Positions 33,753 to 42,510 of a DNA stretch of 64,000 nt are shown one piece after another (position 1 is the stretch's first letter; every line of letters begins with the position of its first letter). The stretch comes from Spartinivicinus poritis (GTDB taxonomy: Bacteria > Pseudomonadota > Gammaproteobacteria > Pseudomonadales > Zooshikellaceae). A program made the position numbers and the translations under genes. The DNA lies in NCBI RefSeq assembly GCF_028858535.1, contig NZ_JAPMOU010000011.1, positions 1 through 64,000 of the forward strand. The letters run 5' to 3'. The notes under the pieces were generated by a model. That model did not search any database, was not told where the DNA came from, and saw nothing but the letters and a program-made list of their open reading frames with translations.

Positions 33753-34499
33753 ATGAATATAAAACAGGTGCTAGCCCAGTTAGATTTAGACTCTAGAGAG
33801 GTGGATGTTTACTGCGCCTTATTGGCGCTTGGTACAGCCTCAATCAGGGACATTGCTGAAAAGTCAGGCGTCAATCGTGGTACAACCCATGACATTCTTA
33901 AACATTTATTAAAACGTGGTTTAGTCAGTTTTTACCCTAAGGGTAAACGCCGCCATTTTTGTGCCGAGCCACCTGACAAGTTATTAGAGTTAGCTACAGA
34001 AAAACAGGAAAGACTACTGTCAGCAACACGACACCTAACGACTGATATTATTCCAGACTTAAATCGGCTCAGATCTGACACCGGTTCACCCCAAGTAAAA
34101 TACTATGAAGGGGATGAAGGAATAGAAAAAGTATTAAAGGATATTTTAAATACTACGGAAAAAGCTGAATCGAAAAGTTATGATGTATATTCTTCTAAAG
34201 CCATACGAAAATATCTTTATCGCCCTTTTCCTAATTACACACTACAACGAGTAAAACGTAATATTCGTGTTCGAGCTATTGCGATTGGTGAAGGTGGCGA
34301 AGAGGCACCCCTCTCTGAACGGAAATGGATTGATGATGGCAATAATGGCGGACAAGCCAGTTATGTAGCCATTTATCCGCCCAAGTGTGCCATGATTTCT
34401 TTACAAGAAGGTAATTACCCTACTGCAGTTGTTATTGAGTCTGCAGCCATTAGCCAGGCATTGAAGTTATCATTTAGTACACTTTGGCAGTTATTATAA
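33753..34499 (+). CDS. TrmB-family helix-turn-helix regulator
   Basis: The N-terminal 70 residues form a TrmB-type winged helix (ALGTASIRDIAEKSGVNRGT, then HDILKHLLKRGLVSFYPKGK). A helical linker (to about 115) and a ligand-binding-like C-terminal domain (EGIEKVLKDILN onward) follow. TrmB proteins commonly respond to sugars. The divergent glmS-like gene shares its promoter region, which suggests control of amino-sugar synthesis. The ATG has no strong ribosome site. Confidence 0.75.
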   Translation: MNIKQVLAQLDLDSREVDVYCALLALGTASIRDIAEKSGVNRGTTHDILKHLLKRGLVSFYPKGKRRHFCAEPPDKLLELATEKQERLLSATRHLTTDIIPDLNRLRSDTGSPQVKYYEGDEGIEKVLKDILNTTEKAESKSYDVYSSKAIRKYLYRPFPNYTLQRVKRNIRVRAIAIGEGGEEAPLSERKWIDDGNNGGQASYVAIYPPKCAMISLQEGNYPTAVVIESAAISQALKLSFSTLWQLL

Positions 34500-34524
34500 A
34501 AATATATTTTTATAATATGTAGAA

Positions 34525-34809
34525 TCAAGATTTTGGCGCAATTAATGCTCCTAAAGCACCAGCGCAAGCTGAAGCAATAGCAACTAAAATTTGCGGTATT
34601 TCCTTATCATTAGAAGCTAGCCAGACACTACCAATTAAACCGATAAAAATACCGCTAGACAGAGCATACACTGCGGTTCGATAAACATGACGATCTTTTT
34701 CTAAAGGTTCAGGTCTTTGTAATGGAACCGGAGGTGGTGGTGTATTACTGTTTTCGCTACTTCCCCAGTTTTCATAGTCTAAGCTTTCCGTATCACTTTC
34801 CATTAACAT
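34525..34809 (-). CDS. Small membrane protein (94 aa) with acidic/proline-rich N-terminus
   Basis: An acidic and proline-rich cytoplasmic tail (TPPPPVPLQRPEP) is followed by two hydrophobic helices (AVYALSSGIFIGLIGSVWL and ILVAIASACAGALGALIAP). No family is recognised. It lies 12 bp after the gene at 34822-35208, so the two form an operon; a membrane anchor for that partner is plausible. Confidence 0.5.
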   Translation of the reverse strand: MLMESDTESLDYENWGSSENSNTPPPPVPLQRPEPLEKDRHVYRTAVYALSSGIFIGLIGSVWLASNDKEIPQILVAIASACAGALGALIAPKS

Positions 34810-34821
34810 CCTTTTAGTTAC

Positions 34822-35208
34822 CTATACTCCTGTAAACAACAGCTTATGGGTTTCTCCCGACTTGTCTTTGATGTATATCTCTGCTCCCTGCTCAATTTGG
34901 CTAGCCAACATTGCTGCCAGGGAAAGCGAATAAGAGACGGCACCCGCTTTACTTCGGGCATGGATAATACGCTGTAGCTCAGTGGTATTTTGAATGTCTC
35001 GTTCAGTCAGGTTCATTGTTACTTTTTTTGTACCACTTTTTACACTACTTGTTGAACTTCCACTTGTATCATCTACATTTGTTGTATTATGACTGGTTAT
35101 AATACCATTTGTACCGTCCACATCAGCCTCCAGATACCCATATATAAGCCGTTGTTTTACCATATCTTTGCCATATGGTAAGTCTATCAATATGGTTCTT
35201 CTAGTCAA
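34822..35208 (-). CDS. Hypothetical protein (128 aa)
   Basis: A soluble protein with a central serine/threonine-rich linker (DDTSGSSTSSVKSGTKK) dividing two small domains. The second (LTERDIQNTTELQRIIHARSK, then YIKDKSGETHKLLF) looks alpha/beta. No family is recognised. First gene of a two-gene operon with a small membrane protein. Confidence 0.5.
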   Translation of the reverse strand: MTRRTILIDLPYGKDMVKQRLIYGYLEADVDGTNGIITSHNTTNVDDTSGSSTSSVKSGTKKVTMNLTERDIQNTTELQRIIHARSKAGAVSYSLSLAAMLASQIEQGAEIYIKDKSGETHKLLFTGV

Positions 35209-35301
35209 TCTTCAACTTTATAATAATGTTTGTGATTACTTACAGTCATTACTATTTTGAGCATACTCGTCTAAGTTTGATAATAAGAAAGCCTTTATTT
35301 A

Positions 35302-35421
35302 ATGGGTGTTATGAAAACCTTAGCGGCTTATATATTTATTATTTTCAAAAAAGATGCAAAAACCCAAGAAAAAGCAGCAATTTTTAACAAAGGAATAAAT
35401 GATATTAAAGAAAAAATTTAA
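35302..35421 (+). CDS. Possible small protein (39 aa)
   Basis: A short frame beginning MGVMKTLAAYIFIIFKKDA has a hydrophobic start and a lysine-rich helix. The ribosome site is poor. It is the only candidate gene in the 35.2-35.55 kb gap and could be chance. Confidence 0.2.
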   Translation: MGVMKTLAAYIFIIFKKDAKTQEKAAIFNKGINDIKEKI

Positions 35422-35511
35422 TGAACACTATCCTCAAGAAATATGGAGAAGTTGGTGATGTACCCAAGTTTGATTAAGGATTAAATATCTATTAACCTTA
35501 GATATATAGCC

Positions 35512-35541
35512 AAAGCGAATGGTTTTTAGGGGCGGCCAGCG
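35512..35541. repeat. Dispersed TATAGCCAAAGCGAATGG repeat
   Basis: TATAGCCAAAGCGAATGG followed by TTTTTAGGGGCGGCC matches the right end of the 939-1065 element (reverse complement). It lies just beyond the stop of the periplasmic binding protein gene. Confidence 0.5.
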
Positions 35542-35554
35542 ATTTGAAGAACCC

Positions 35555-36424
35555 TTAAGGATTTAATAATATCCAGTCAGCCACATCAGGATTAATAAAT
35601 TTTGATTCTAGATAGGCTCGTTCAATTTCTTTATTTTTTCTTAAAATAGCTATTCCTTTATTTAAGTGCTCATAGATGTTATCTGCATTTTTTGATTTTT
35701 TCGATACGACAAAACTACGCTCGCCTAACAGTTTTACTTTAATACCTTTTACTGGAACAAGGTTAATATCTTTTAATTTTTGTACTTTATGTTGAGTCTG
35801 ACTGAATTCAAACAGGGTAAAATCTGCCCTATTGTTATTGATTAGCTTATACATAGATTCCAAACCATTGGTTTCATAAAGTGTATTTAGTCCAAAGCTT
35901 TCCATCGTATTCCAATCGATAACCCAGTTTTTTATCATCACCCCTTTAAACTTTTTCAATTCATCTAGGGATTTGACATTAGCCAATCGATTATTTCCTG
36001 CCTTGACATATACACCCTTAATAAAGCCTCCTATTGGAATAATTGGCTCTGTTTTATAAAGCACAGACTCATCAATTTCATTTTTCCAGATCGTTTCTGC
36101 CGCAATGTTTTCTCTGCCTCTTTTGACTTCTGCTAGCACTCTAGAGTAGTTTGGGTAAAGGGTAAGCTGAAAATTAAATTTAAGGCCACTTTCATATAAT
36201 GCCCGGCAAATTAACATTAAATCAACCGTCGCTCGATTAGCATACTCTGAGTCATAGGTTTTTAACATTTTACAGGGAACAGTTGTATTCCAATGTTGAA
36301 AGTTCTCATACACATAGCCAGGTGCTGCTATTTTTACTTTAATTATTTCTCCAGCAATGCCAAGTGAAGACAAGAATAAATTACAAATAATAACAGTAAC
36401 TAGTAGAAATAATTTCTGTGCCAT
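35555..36424 (-). CDS. Periplasmic substrate-binding protein-like (SBP_bac_3 type)
   Basis: A signal peptide of about 25 residues (LFLLVTVIICNLFLSSLGIAG) precedes a 265-residue domain with the type-3 solute-binding layout: KSLDELKKFKGVMI as the lobe crossover, and a second lobe reading SMYKLINNNRADFTLFEF. Many orphan proteins of this type in marine gammaproteobacteria bind amino acids or act as sensors. No permease or ATPase gene is adjacent. The ligand is unknown. Confidence 0.7.
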   Translation of the reverse strand: MAQKLFLLVTVIICNLFLSSLGIAGEIIKVKIAAPGYVYENFQHWNTTVPCKMLKTYDSEYANRATVDLMLICRALYESGLKFNFQLTLYPNYSRVLAEVKRGRENIAAETIWKNEIDESVLYKTEPIIPIGGFIKGVYVKAGNNRLANVKSLDELKKFKGVMIKNWVIDWNTMESFGLNTLYETNGLESMYKLINNNRADFTLFEFSQTQHKVQKLKDINLVPVKGIKVKLLGERSFVVSKKSKNADNIYEHLNKGIAILRKNKEIERAYLESKFINPDVADWILLNP

Positions 36425-36483
36425 TTTTTAACTACACCCAGCAATATGTCTTCTTCTGAGTGTAGTCAAGCATATAGAAAATA

Positions 36484-36882
36484 TTATAGTTTTGAGGAGT
36501 CCTTTTCAAAATATATTGCTGGTTTATCAACCAGTAACTGACATCCAGCCTCAGCTGCTTGTTTAGTCAGTACCTGCAATATTCGTTCACCCACTCCCCG
36601 GCCATGATTGGGCAAGCCTACACATAATGCCTCCAACACCCAACTTTTATCCACTTTATTGACTATAGCCCAGCCTATTATTCGACGATTAAAATAAGCT
36701 GCATAAAAACAGGGGGTTGCTTGCCCATCCCATTTAGACCAAAATTGCTCGAACTCTGGCGGCATATCAACCATCGAACTATCAACCACTGCTTGTTGGT
36801 AGCTTTTCGCTATATCTTGATAGTTCTGGTTAATATAGCCCTGGTCAATAATGTTGGTTAGCACTTCAACAGTTACTGGCAC
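36484..36882 (-). CDS. GNAT-family N-acetyltransferase
   Basis: A compact 132-residue GNAT fold: CFYAAYFNRRIIGWAIV (strands 2-4) then VLEALCVGLPNHGRGVGERIL, where the GRGVGERIL loop is the acetyl-CoA pyrophosphate-binding motif. The C-terminal part (QLLVDKPAIYFEKDSSKL) completes the last strands. It resembles PanZ/PanM-like or small amino-acid acetyltransferases, but substrate cannot be assigned. It is transcribed towards the periplasmic binding protein gene, 59 bp away. Confidence 0.8.
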   Translation of the reverse strand: MPVTVEVLTNIIDQGYINQNYQDIAKSYQQAVVDSSMVDMPPEFEQFWSKWDGQATPCFYAAYFNRRIIGWAIVNKVDKSWVLEALCVGLPNHGRGVGERILQVLTKQAAEAGCQLLVDKPAIYFEKDSSKL

Positions 36883-37216
36883 TCTGCCTACTCCAATTCA
36901 ATCCAATCAAACAAGAAAAGTATACCCTAAAAGTCATTCGCGAAGAGTATACATTGACTTGCTTACAACTGTTCCCACTAAACTCCATTTTTCATAAAAT
37001 CAGTCTAACGACGTCTTTCTTTTAACGGCTATATTTTTAAATACCTTATAATAGAGTGATAATAAATTATGAAATTCAGATAAATAATGCTTCTGAATAT
37101 GTTTTATATAGTAAGTTTTAAAATCTCTATAACGAGATTAGTGAAATTAAATTAATATGGTCAGCATTTCACTGATTGATAGTATACAACTCCAGGTTTT
37201 TTGTCCCGAATTCACG
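36883..37216. other. Intergenic at the downstream edge of the phosphonate cluster
   Basis: No gene seen. It contains one inverted copy of the short repeat (CATTCGCGAAGAGTATAC, 36934-36951) and an IS-end-like sequence at 37193-37224 shared with 27642. A clear drop in GC occurs between 37216 and this segment, so it is a likely boundary of the transferred cluster. Confidence 0.45.
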
Positions 37217-37224
37217 CTATTTAG
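37193..37224. repeat. Junction sequence shared with 27642-27672
   Basis: CCGAATTCACGCTATTTAG, preceded by CAGGTTTTTTGT, overlaps the last codons of the exporter gene at the cluster boundary. Its relative at 27642 sits between two broken genes. A remnant insertion-sequence end or a shared recombination site would explain both. Confidence 0.4.
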
Positions 37225-38476
37225 AAGCTGATGCCTGTTGACCTTCCAACAGCATCCGACTTTTCCGCCAACCCAATAGCAAAAGAATGATTCCTGCCAA
37301 ACCGGCCAGTGCAATAAAGACACGACTACCCGAAAACTGAGAGATCAGGCCACCGAACAGGGCAGCAGGAGGCATAATACCCCAAGTGAGAAAGCGGAAG
37401 CTGGCATTAACCCGGCCAAGCAACTCAGGAGGGCAAGCCCTTTGCCTAAGGCTTAAAGTATTGACCACGCCTACGGAAGAGGACAAACCTGCGAAAAACA
37501 GGCACCCCCCAATCATCATTTGGTGGCTGGTACTTGCCTGGTCGATCAGGGTCATCAGTAGGTTAAACAATCCGTAGCTGATGCCGGACAGCAAAATAGC
37601 GCGACCGGTACCCAAGCGCTCCTCCAGTCGACCAGCTAGCACTGCACCCAGCAGCCCACCGAGCCCCTGAATGCCAAGCACCATTCCAACCCGCTCTGTA
37701 GTAATGCCGACCCCTTGGGTTAGATAAACCACAATTTGGGGTGTGGCAGCGCTGGCCAACATATTCCACAGGGTTGCGATGATCACCAGGCGACGCAAAA
37801 TCGGCCTATAGATCAGGGTATGAAATCCCTGCCTAATCTTTGTCAAGCTGGAAGCACTTCCCTGACTTGGGGAATGTTTCATTTGATATTTGGGCAGCGC
37901 CAACATAGCAACCCAGCCCAGTAGAAATGGCACACCATTGACAAAGAAAGCACCAGCCACGCTGAGCCACTTTAACAGCAACCCACCCAAGGCAGGGCCT
38001 GCAAATTCGCTTGCTCCAGCAATGGCAGCTAATGCGCCATTGCCCCGGGCGAGCTGCTGGGCTGGTAGCAAAGCGGGGACGTAAGTCCAGTAAGTCACCT
38101 CAAAATAGACATTGGCTGTCCCAATCAGAAAGACCATCCCTGCCATTGCAGTGATTGAGAGTGAGCCACCAATGGCCAGTAGCATAAGCCCCCAAAGTAA
38201 CAGACAGCGGATGAAGCTAGCGCACAATAAAAGCGCCCTCCGCTCTTTCTGATCCGCAGACACACCGGCCATCAGGCTGAACAACAAGAAGGGCAACCGT
38301 TCACATGCTGATAGCAGCCCCACTTCAAACTCTGAGGCGTCTAGGTGAGTGACTGCAACCAGAGGAATGAGCACAATCATCACGGCACTGCCCAGTTGTG
38401 TAGCTACATCACCTACACAAAACCGGAAAAACATCGGCTGTCTCAAAATAGAGTCTTGTCGAATCATAAGGTACAA
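37217..38476 (-). CDS. Major facilitator superfamily exporter
   Basis: A 419-residue protein with about 12 hydrophobic helices and the MFS loop motif (AGVSADQKERRALLL) between helices 2 and 3, repeated less clearly in the second half (AGRLEERLGTGRAILL). It resembles the MFS_3/enterobactin-exporter-like drug and natural-product exporters. As last gene of the phosphonate operon, 12 bp after the ATP-grasp gene, it probably exports the finished product or provides self-resistance. The start may be M1 or M4. Confidence 0.85.
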   Translation of the reverse strand: MYLMIRQDSILRQPMFFRFCVGDVATQLGSAVMIVLIPLVAVTHLDASEFEVGLLSACERLPFLLFSLMAGVSADQKERRALLLCASFIRCLLLWGLMLLAIGGSLSITAMAGMVFLIGTANVYFEVTYWTYVPALLPAQQLARGNGALAAIAGASEFAGPALGGLLLKWLSVAGAFFVNGVPFLLGWVAMLALPKYQMKHSPSQGSASSLTKIRQGFHTLIYRPILRRLVIIATLWNMLASAATPQIVVYLTQGVGITTERVGMVLGIQGLGGLLGAVLAGRLEERLGTGRAILLSGISYGLFNLLMTLIDQASTSHQMMIGGCLFFAGLSSSVGVVNTLSLRQRACPPELLGRVNASFRFLTWGIMPPAALFGGLISQFSGSRVFIALAGLAGIILLLLGWRKSRMLLEGQQASASK

Positions 38477-38488
38477 CTTGCGCAGTGG

Positions 38489-39775
38489 TCAGGGTGTAGG
38501 AAAATACTTGGCTGTTTCAAGACCAATCAGGCGCTCAATATCACATAGAAACCGGTGCCCCTTCTCAGCCACAGTTTGAGGCGTGTCAGCCAGCAGAATT
38601 ACATGCCCCATAATACTGACATTGCCTTTGTAACGAGCTACTTCTTTTCCTGCTTCAATCCTCAAGGTATGGTGAGAAATCTCATAGGTATTCAGCAGCT
38701 CATACAGTGACTGCGGCTGGAACGACTCCACCACAACACCGCCCTGCCGGGCAGCCACTGCCAGGGTGATACCTGCATTATGAAAACCTTTATCATTGAT
38801 GGTAAGAGGTTCTCCAAGGTGCAGGCGAATCAAGTGCTCAAAGGCATCCTGATCGGTTTGCATCTGGTACATGACTGGCGACACGCTCCCCATCATGCGG
38901 GCATTAATTTCCACCAGAATCGGCCCTTGCCCAGTCATTAGTAGTTCCACATGGTACAGCCCAATGCTAATACCCAAGGCGTAGAATACCTGTTGCAAGT
39001 AATCCTTCATGGCATGTTGGGCTGATTCAGACAGGTCTGATGGCATCACAGCCGCAAGTTCCAGCAAATCGTCGTAGTGAGCTCGGTAACGGGTGGTGGT
39101 AGCGTAGAACATGACCCGACCATCTCGAACGACCACTTCTGCTGAATGCAAACTGCCTTCTACATATTGTTCGACGATATACTCCCTAGCAACCAGTGCA
39201 TCCATACCAGGCGTATTGCGCCGATCAGCCGCCAACTCCTGAATATACTGATCAAAATCAGCTTGTGTGTGGCAAATGGCAGAAAACTGCTTGGCAAAGC
39301 CTCGTACAGGCTTAACCACAAATGGCAGGCTCAGATGTTTAGGGCCGTTGACTAGTTGTTCTTCTAAGAGACATTCAAAATCCGGTGTGGGAATGCCATG
39401 TTGTTGTAGCTGTTCCCTCATTTGATGCTTAAATACAGCATTTTTCAGGCTACCCAGAGCCGTATAAGGAGTACCCAGCCGTTCAGCAGCCTGGGCTGCA
39501 GGTAAAATACCACTTTCAGAAGTACTAAGTACCGCATCAATGGGGTGCTTCTCATGCAGCTGATCTAGCACTGGCATCAAGTCTTCCGCTTCCAGTGTAG
39601 CCACCTCCAGATAATGGTCCACATGGGCGGGCACTGCCGGGTTGCTAGACAGAATGTTATAAATGCTGGCAGATTGCGTCGGTCGAATAAAAGTCACCTG
39701 ATGCCCAAGACGGTGCGCCGTGGCAAAAGCGTTTAGTCCCGTTAGGGTACTATCGATAAACACAAGGTGCGCCAT
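38489..39775 (-). CDS. ATP-grasp ligase of the phosphonate cluster
   Basis: A carbamoyl-phosphate-synthase-like/ATP-grasp protein. The N-terminal pre-ATP domain reads VFIDSTLTGLNAF; the nucleotide-binding region includes LPFVVKPVRGFAKQF, VEQYVEGSLHSAEVVV and the metal-binding PILVEINARMMGS. Such enzymes join a carboxylate to an amine via acyl phosphate, often making dipeptides. The ATG at 39775 has an AAAGGA ribosome site; the frame is open 23 codons further. In this operon it could couple phosphonoalanine or aminoethylphosphonate to an amino acid. Confidence 0.8.
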   Translation of the reverse strand: MAHLVFIDSTLTGLNAFATAHRLGHQVTFIRPTQSASIYNILSSNPAVPAHVDHYLEVATLEAEDLMPVLDQLHEKHPIDAVLSTSESGILPAAQAAERLGTPYTALGSLKNAVFKHQMREQLQQHGIPTPDFECLLEEQLVNGPKHLSLPFVVKPVRGFAKQFSAICHTQADFDQYIQELAADRRNTPGMDALVAREYIVEQYVEGSLHSAEVVVRDGRVMFYATTTRYRAHYDDLLELAAVMPSDLSESAQHAMKDYLQQVFYALGISIGLYHVELLMTGQGPILVEINARMMGSVSPVMYQMQTDQDAFEHLIRLHLGEPLTINDKGFHNAGITLAVAARQGGVVVESFQPQSLYELLNTYEISHHTLRIEAGKEVARYKGNVSIMGHVILLADTPQTVAEKGHRFLCDIERLIGLETAKYFPTP

Positions 39776-39844
39776 GATGATATCCTTTACTTTATTGTTT
39801 TGGCTGAAATAAGCATCGACAAGTGATCTATGGCCAGTTTGCAA

Positions 39845-40459
39845 TCAGATTGGCGCTGTGAACCAGAAATTGACACCGAGCAGGGTGGCCATCAGAGTTA
39901 GCCCCTTGGCTGTATCGAGCACTGGAATCCGCACACAAATGATTTGCAATACTGAGGTCAGTGCAGCCAGCCCAAGCAGCAATCCATCGGACAGCAGGCC
40001 AGCCTGATTCAGCAAGATCAGGTTAATGATGACAAAGGCTACATAGGGGGTCTGCAATCCCTCTTCCTCTCCAGTATCCAGAGTAAAGTGCGCCAGGCGA
40101 ATCGCTCCAAATAAAATCAACGAAGCGGCCACAACACCAGCCAACCAAGGGTGATTCGGTTGCTGGAAAAATAACAGAAGTCCGCTCACTCCGTTGAAAT
40201 TGAATAGATCGGCCAGAGTGTCAAACTGCTTACCAAAAGCCCGTTTATGGGTACTGTGGCTGTAAAATCGCCGAGCCAACCAGCCGTCTAGGTGGTCCAG
40301 TAAAATGGCCAAAAAAATCAATCCAATAACTGGTAGAAAGACTCCTTGCTGCAGCAGCATCAGTGCTAGGGCGCCGATCAGCAGATTTACACCGGTCACC
40401 AGATTGGCACCGTCTATATACCGGCTAAGCATCAGATAATGAGGCCTGCTTGTCATCAT
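39845..40459 (-). CDS. CDP-alcohol phosphatidyltransferase-family membrane enzyme
   Basis: The 204-residue membrane protein has the CDP-alcohol phosphotransferase motif D55..D58-G59..A62-R63...G76...D80...D84, though the spacing between R63 and G76 (12 residues) is longer than usual. About six transmembrane helices are visible. The family transfers a phospho-alcohol from a CDP or CMP donor to a lipid alcohol. Next to a cytidylyltransferase and aminoethylphosphonate enzymes, it likely attaches aminoethylphosphonate from its CMP form to diacylglycerol, making a phosphonolipid. It overlaps the upstream aminotransferase by 4 bp. Confidence 0.8.
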   Translation of the reverse strand: MMTSRPHYLMLSRYIDGANLVTGVNLLIGALALMLLQQGVFLPVIGLIFLAILLDHLDGWLARRFYSHSTHKRAFGKQFDTLADLFNFNGVSGLLLFFQQPNHPWLAGVVAASLILFGAIRLAHFTLDTGEEEGLQTPYVAFVIINLILLNQAGLLSDGLLLGLAALTSVLQIICVRIPVLDTAKGLTLMATLLGVNFWFTAPI

Positions 40460-41721
40460 AGGAGTTCCTTTTCCATGACAGGAACATTTCCCGTTAGCCG
40501 CTCAATCCCAAGCTGGAAGCGAGACGTCTCACAACATAACACCATGCGTAAGTGATCAGCACAGTCCTGACCGTAGACAATACCTGGCACCGTGGCGACC
40601 CCCCGTTCATGCAGCAAGTAATCTGCTACTGCTTCTCCCACTGTGGCAAAGCGACTTTGCCGGGCACTGGGCAAGCGGGCATAAAGTGCTCGTACGCTGG
40701 GAAACAAGAACATGCCACCCATGGGATGCCTTGGCCAGGAAAAGCCGACCGCTTCCGTCAGTTGAGCCATGGCCTGTTGCACCCGGTTTTCCAGCATTCG
40801 CTGGTGTTTGGCTAGCCAATGATCGATTTCTGGATCTGACAACATACGCAGGGCAATCCGTTCGTATTGTTGATTCACACCCAACACCAGGTAATCGTGG
40901 GCCTTACTGGCAGTTTGAATTAACTTGGGTGGACCAATCATCCACCCAATACGCAACCCTGGTGTGCCAAATTTTTTGGAGAAGCTGTTGATCAATACTG
41001 TATGTTCTCCAGCTGGATCAAAAGCCCGTGCGGAGTAGTGTTTTCGGCCAAAGCTCATGCTGTCATACACTTCATCATGGATAATCCACTGTCCATTTTG
41101 CTGGGCCTGAGTCACCAGCTGTTGCCACTCCTGAGCAGACAGTACATAGCCTGAAGGGTTTTCTGGCGAGTTCACCACCAAGGCACTGCATGCACTTGCT
41201 TGATGAAATGTCGGTTGTTCCAATAAAGCGGCAAACTCCTTGTTCGCTACTGGACGGGAGAAGCACATAGAGTGTCGCCCCAGAGCAGTGATAGCGCGCT
41301 CATATAACATATAGGACGGATCCGTGACTGCTAAGGCATCCCCCGGAGATGAGCAACACAGCACAGCCAAAGCAAAGGCCTCAACGCCACCATGAGTAAT
41401 CAGAATTTCCTGCTCTGGGTCAATGGTCAGCCCATACTGGCGCTGATACCAGTGAGAAATAGCCTGACGCAATGCCAACGTACCCTGTGTGTGGTTGTAA
41501 TGCTTAACCGATGCTAACAGTGCATCAATGCTTAGGTCCTCTTCAGCAATGGCGTGTATCAGGTGCTCTGGCGGGCCAAACTCTGGCTCGCCAATGCTCA
41601 GGTTGACCACATCGGGATTGGCCCGAGCGGCTTGGGAGATAGATTTGGAGGCATAGGCGCCCATGCTGGTGAGAGCTGGGTTCAGTGGGGTGGGAACCGG
41701 TGGCGATGAAGAAGGTTTCAT
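40456..41721 (-). CDS. Class I/II PLP aminotransferase (paralogue C)
   Basis: A fold-type I aminotransferase of 421 residues: NSPENPSGYV near 184-193, DEVYD at 216-220 and the PLP lysine K249 in SFSKKFG, with R257 in GLRIGW. It is one of three related genes in this operon (also 43878 and 47177), all beginning with the NLS.GEP.FGPP motif of the aspartate-aminotransferase group. One copy may convert phosphonopyruvate to phosphonoalanine; the specific reaction cannot be assigned. It overlaps both neighbours by 4 bp. Confidence 0.85.
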   Translation of the reverse strand: MKPSSSPPVPTPLNPALTSMGAYASKSISQAARANPDVVNLSIGEPEFGPPEHLIHAIAEEDLSIDALLASVKHYNHTQGTLALRQAISHWYQRQYGLTIDPEQEILITHGGVEAFALAVLCCSSPGDALAVTDPSYMLYERAITALGRHSMCFSRPVANKEFAALLEQPTFHQASACSALVVNSPENPSGYVLSAQEWQQLVTQAQQNGQWIIHDEVYDSMSFGRKHYSARAFDPAGEHTVLINSFSKKFGTPGLRIGWMIGPPKLIQTASKAHDYLVLGVNQQYERIALRMLSDPEIDHWLAKHQRMLENRVQQAMAQLTEAVGFSWPRHPMGGMFLFPSVRALYARLPSARQSRFATVGEAVADYLLHERGVATVPGIVYGQDCADHLRMVLCCETSRFQLGIERLTGNVPVMEKELL

Positions 41722-42458
41722 GAGGCCAGAATCTCCTTGGCCAGAATGCTGGCCCGATCGAGATCCTGATGATTATCCACCTCATACCAGGGACGCCCTC
41801 TTGCATCCACAAAAGCAGTAGAAAAGCAGGAAAAGGCCTTCTCAAAAATTCGATACAGCTGCATGGGGCCCTTGAAAGGCTGACTAGCCAGGGCATCCAC
41901 CACAAATCGCCTTGCCTGGTCGCTGAATTTGACTGAGCAAATGAACTCGCCTAAAGCCTGATCCTCTGGTGAGCTATTAGCGATACCGTGCTCCACAAAT
42001 AACAATCGTTCGACCTTGTTTTCTGACCCGAGCACTAGCGTATCCCGGCTATCGTGGTCACAGGCTGAGTCCAGCGCAATGCAGATGTCAGCCGGGTGTG
42101 TATGTAGCTCTTTCAGTAAAGATGGCGGTACCAACAAATCCCCTTCGTAGTACACCACTGGTCCGGATACAGAACTCAGCCCAAGCCAGGCACTCCAGTC
42201 CAGGTTACACGTACTGAAATGGGGGTTGTGAATCAGGGTAAATAGGCTGTGCTTTAGCCCATCGAACAACGCTGAGGCCAACTCTACAGCACCGTGCCCT
42301 AGAACAAAGGTAGTTTTGCTAATCCCTGATTGGGTGAAAATATCCAGCTGATGAGCCAGCATTGTCCTGTCTCCCAAATTCAGGCAGGCCTTGTGCCGGG
42401 TTTCAGTTAATGGCAACAGGCGGCTGCTGGAGCCAGCCATTAAACAAACAAGTTGCAT
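41718..42458 (-). CDS. NTP transferase, probably phosphonate cytidylyltransferase (PntC-like)
   Basis: A 246-residue nucleotidyltransferase with the signature MAGSSSRLLPLT (residues 7-18) followed by K23, and the metal-binding EGD in VYYEGDLLVPP. This is the fold of choline-phosphate and 2-aminoethylphosphonate cytidylyltransferases. With PEP mutase, decarboxylase, transaminase and a CDP-alcohol transferase in the same operon, CMP-aminoethylphosphonate formation (PntC activity) is the best guess. It could alternatively activate a phospho-alcohol. It overlaps the aminotransferase start by 4 bp. Confidence 0.75.
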   Translation of the reverse strand: MQLVCLMAGSSSRLLPLTETRHKACLNLGDRTMLAHQLDIFTQSGISKTTFVLGHGAVELASALFDGLKHSLFTLIHNPHFSTCNLDWSAWLGLSSVSGPVVYYEGDLLVPPSLLKELHTHPADICIALDSACDHDSRDTLVLGSENKVERLLFVEHGIANSSPEDQALGEFICSVKFSDQARRFVVDALASQPFKGPMQLYRIFEKAFSCFSTAFVDARGRPWYEVDNHQDLDRASILAKEILAS

Positions 42459-42510
42459 ACATTGTCCTTGTAATCTCTTATGTGGAGGTTGTTCTACCTG
42501 TCAGTTTCTC

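Noticed and set aside
39776-39844. Longer ATP-grasp start at 39844
   Set aside because: The extra 23 residues are not conserved-looking, and the ATG at 39775 has the better ribosome site; the end coordinate is unaffected.
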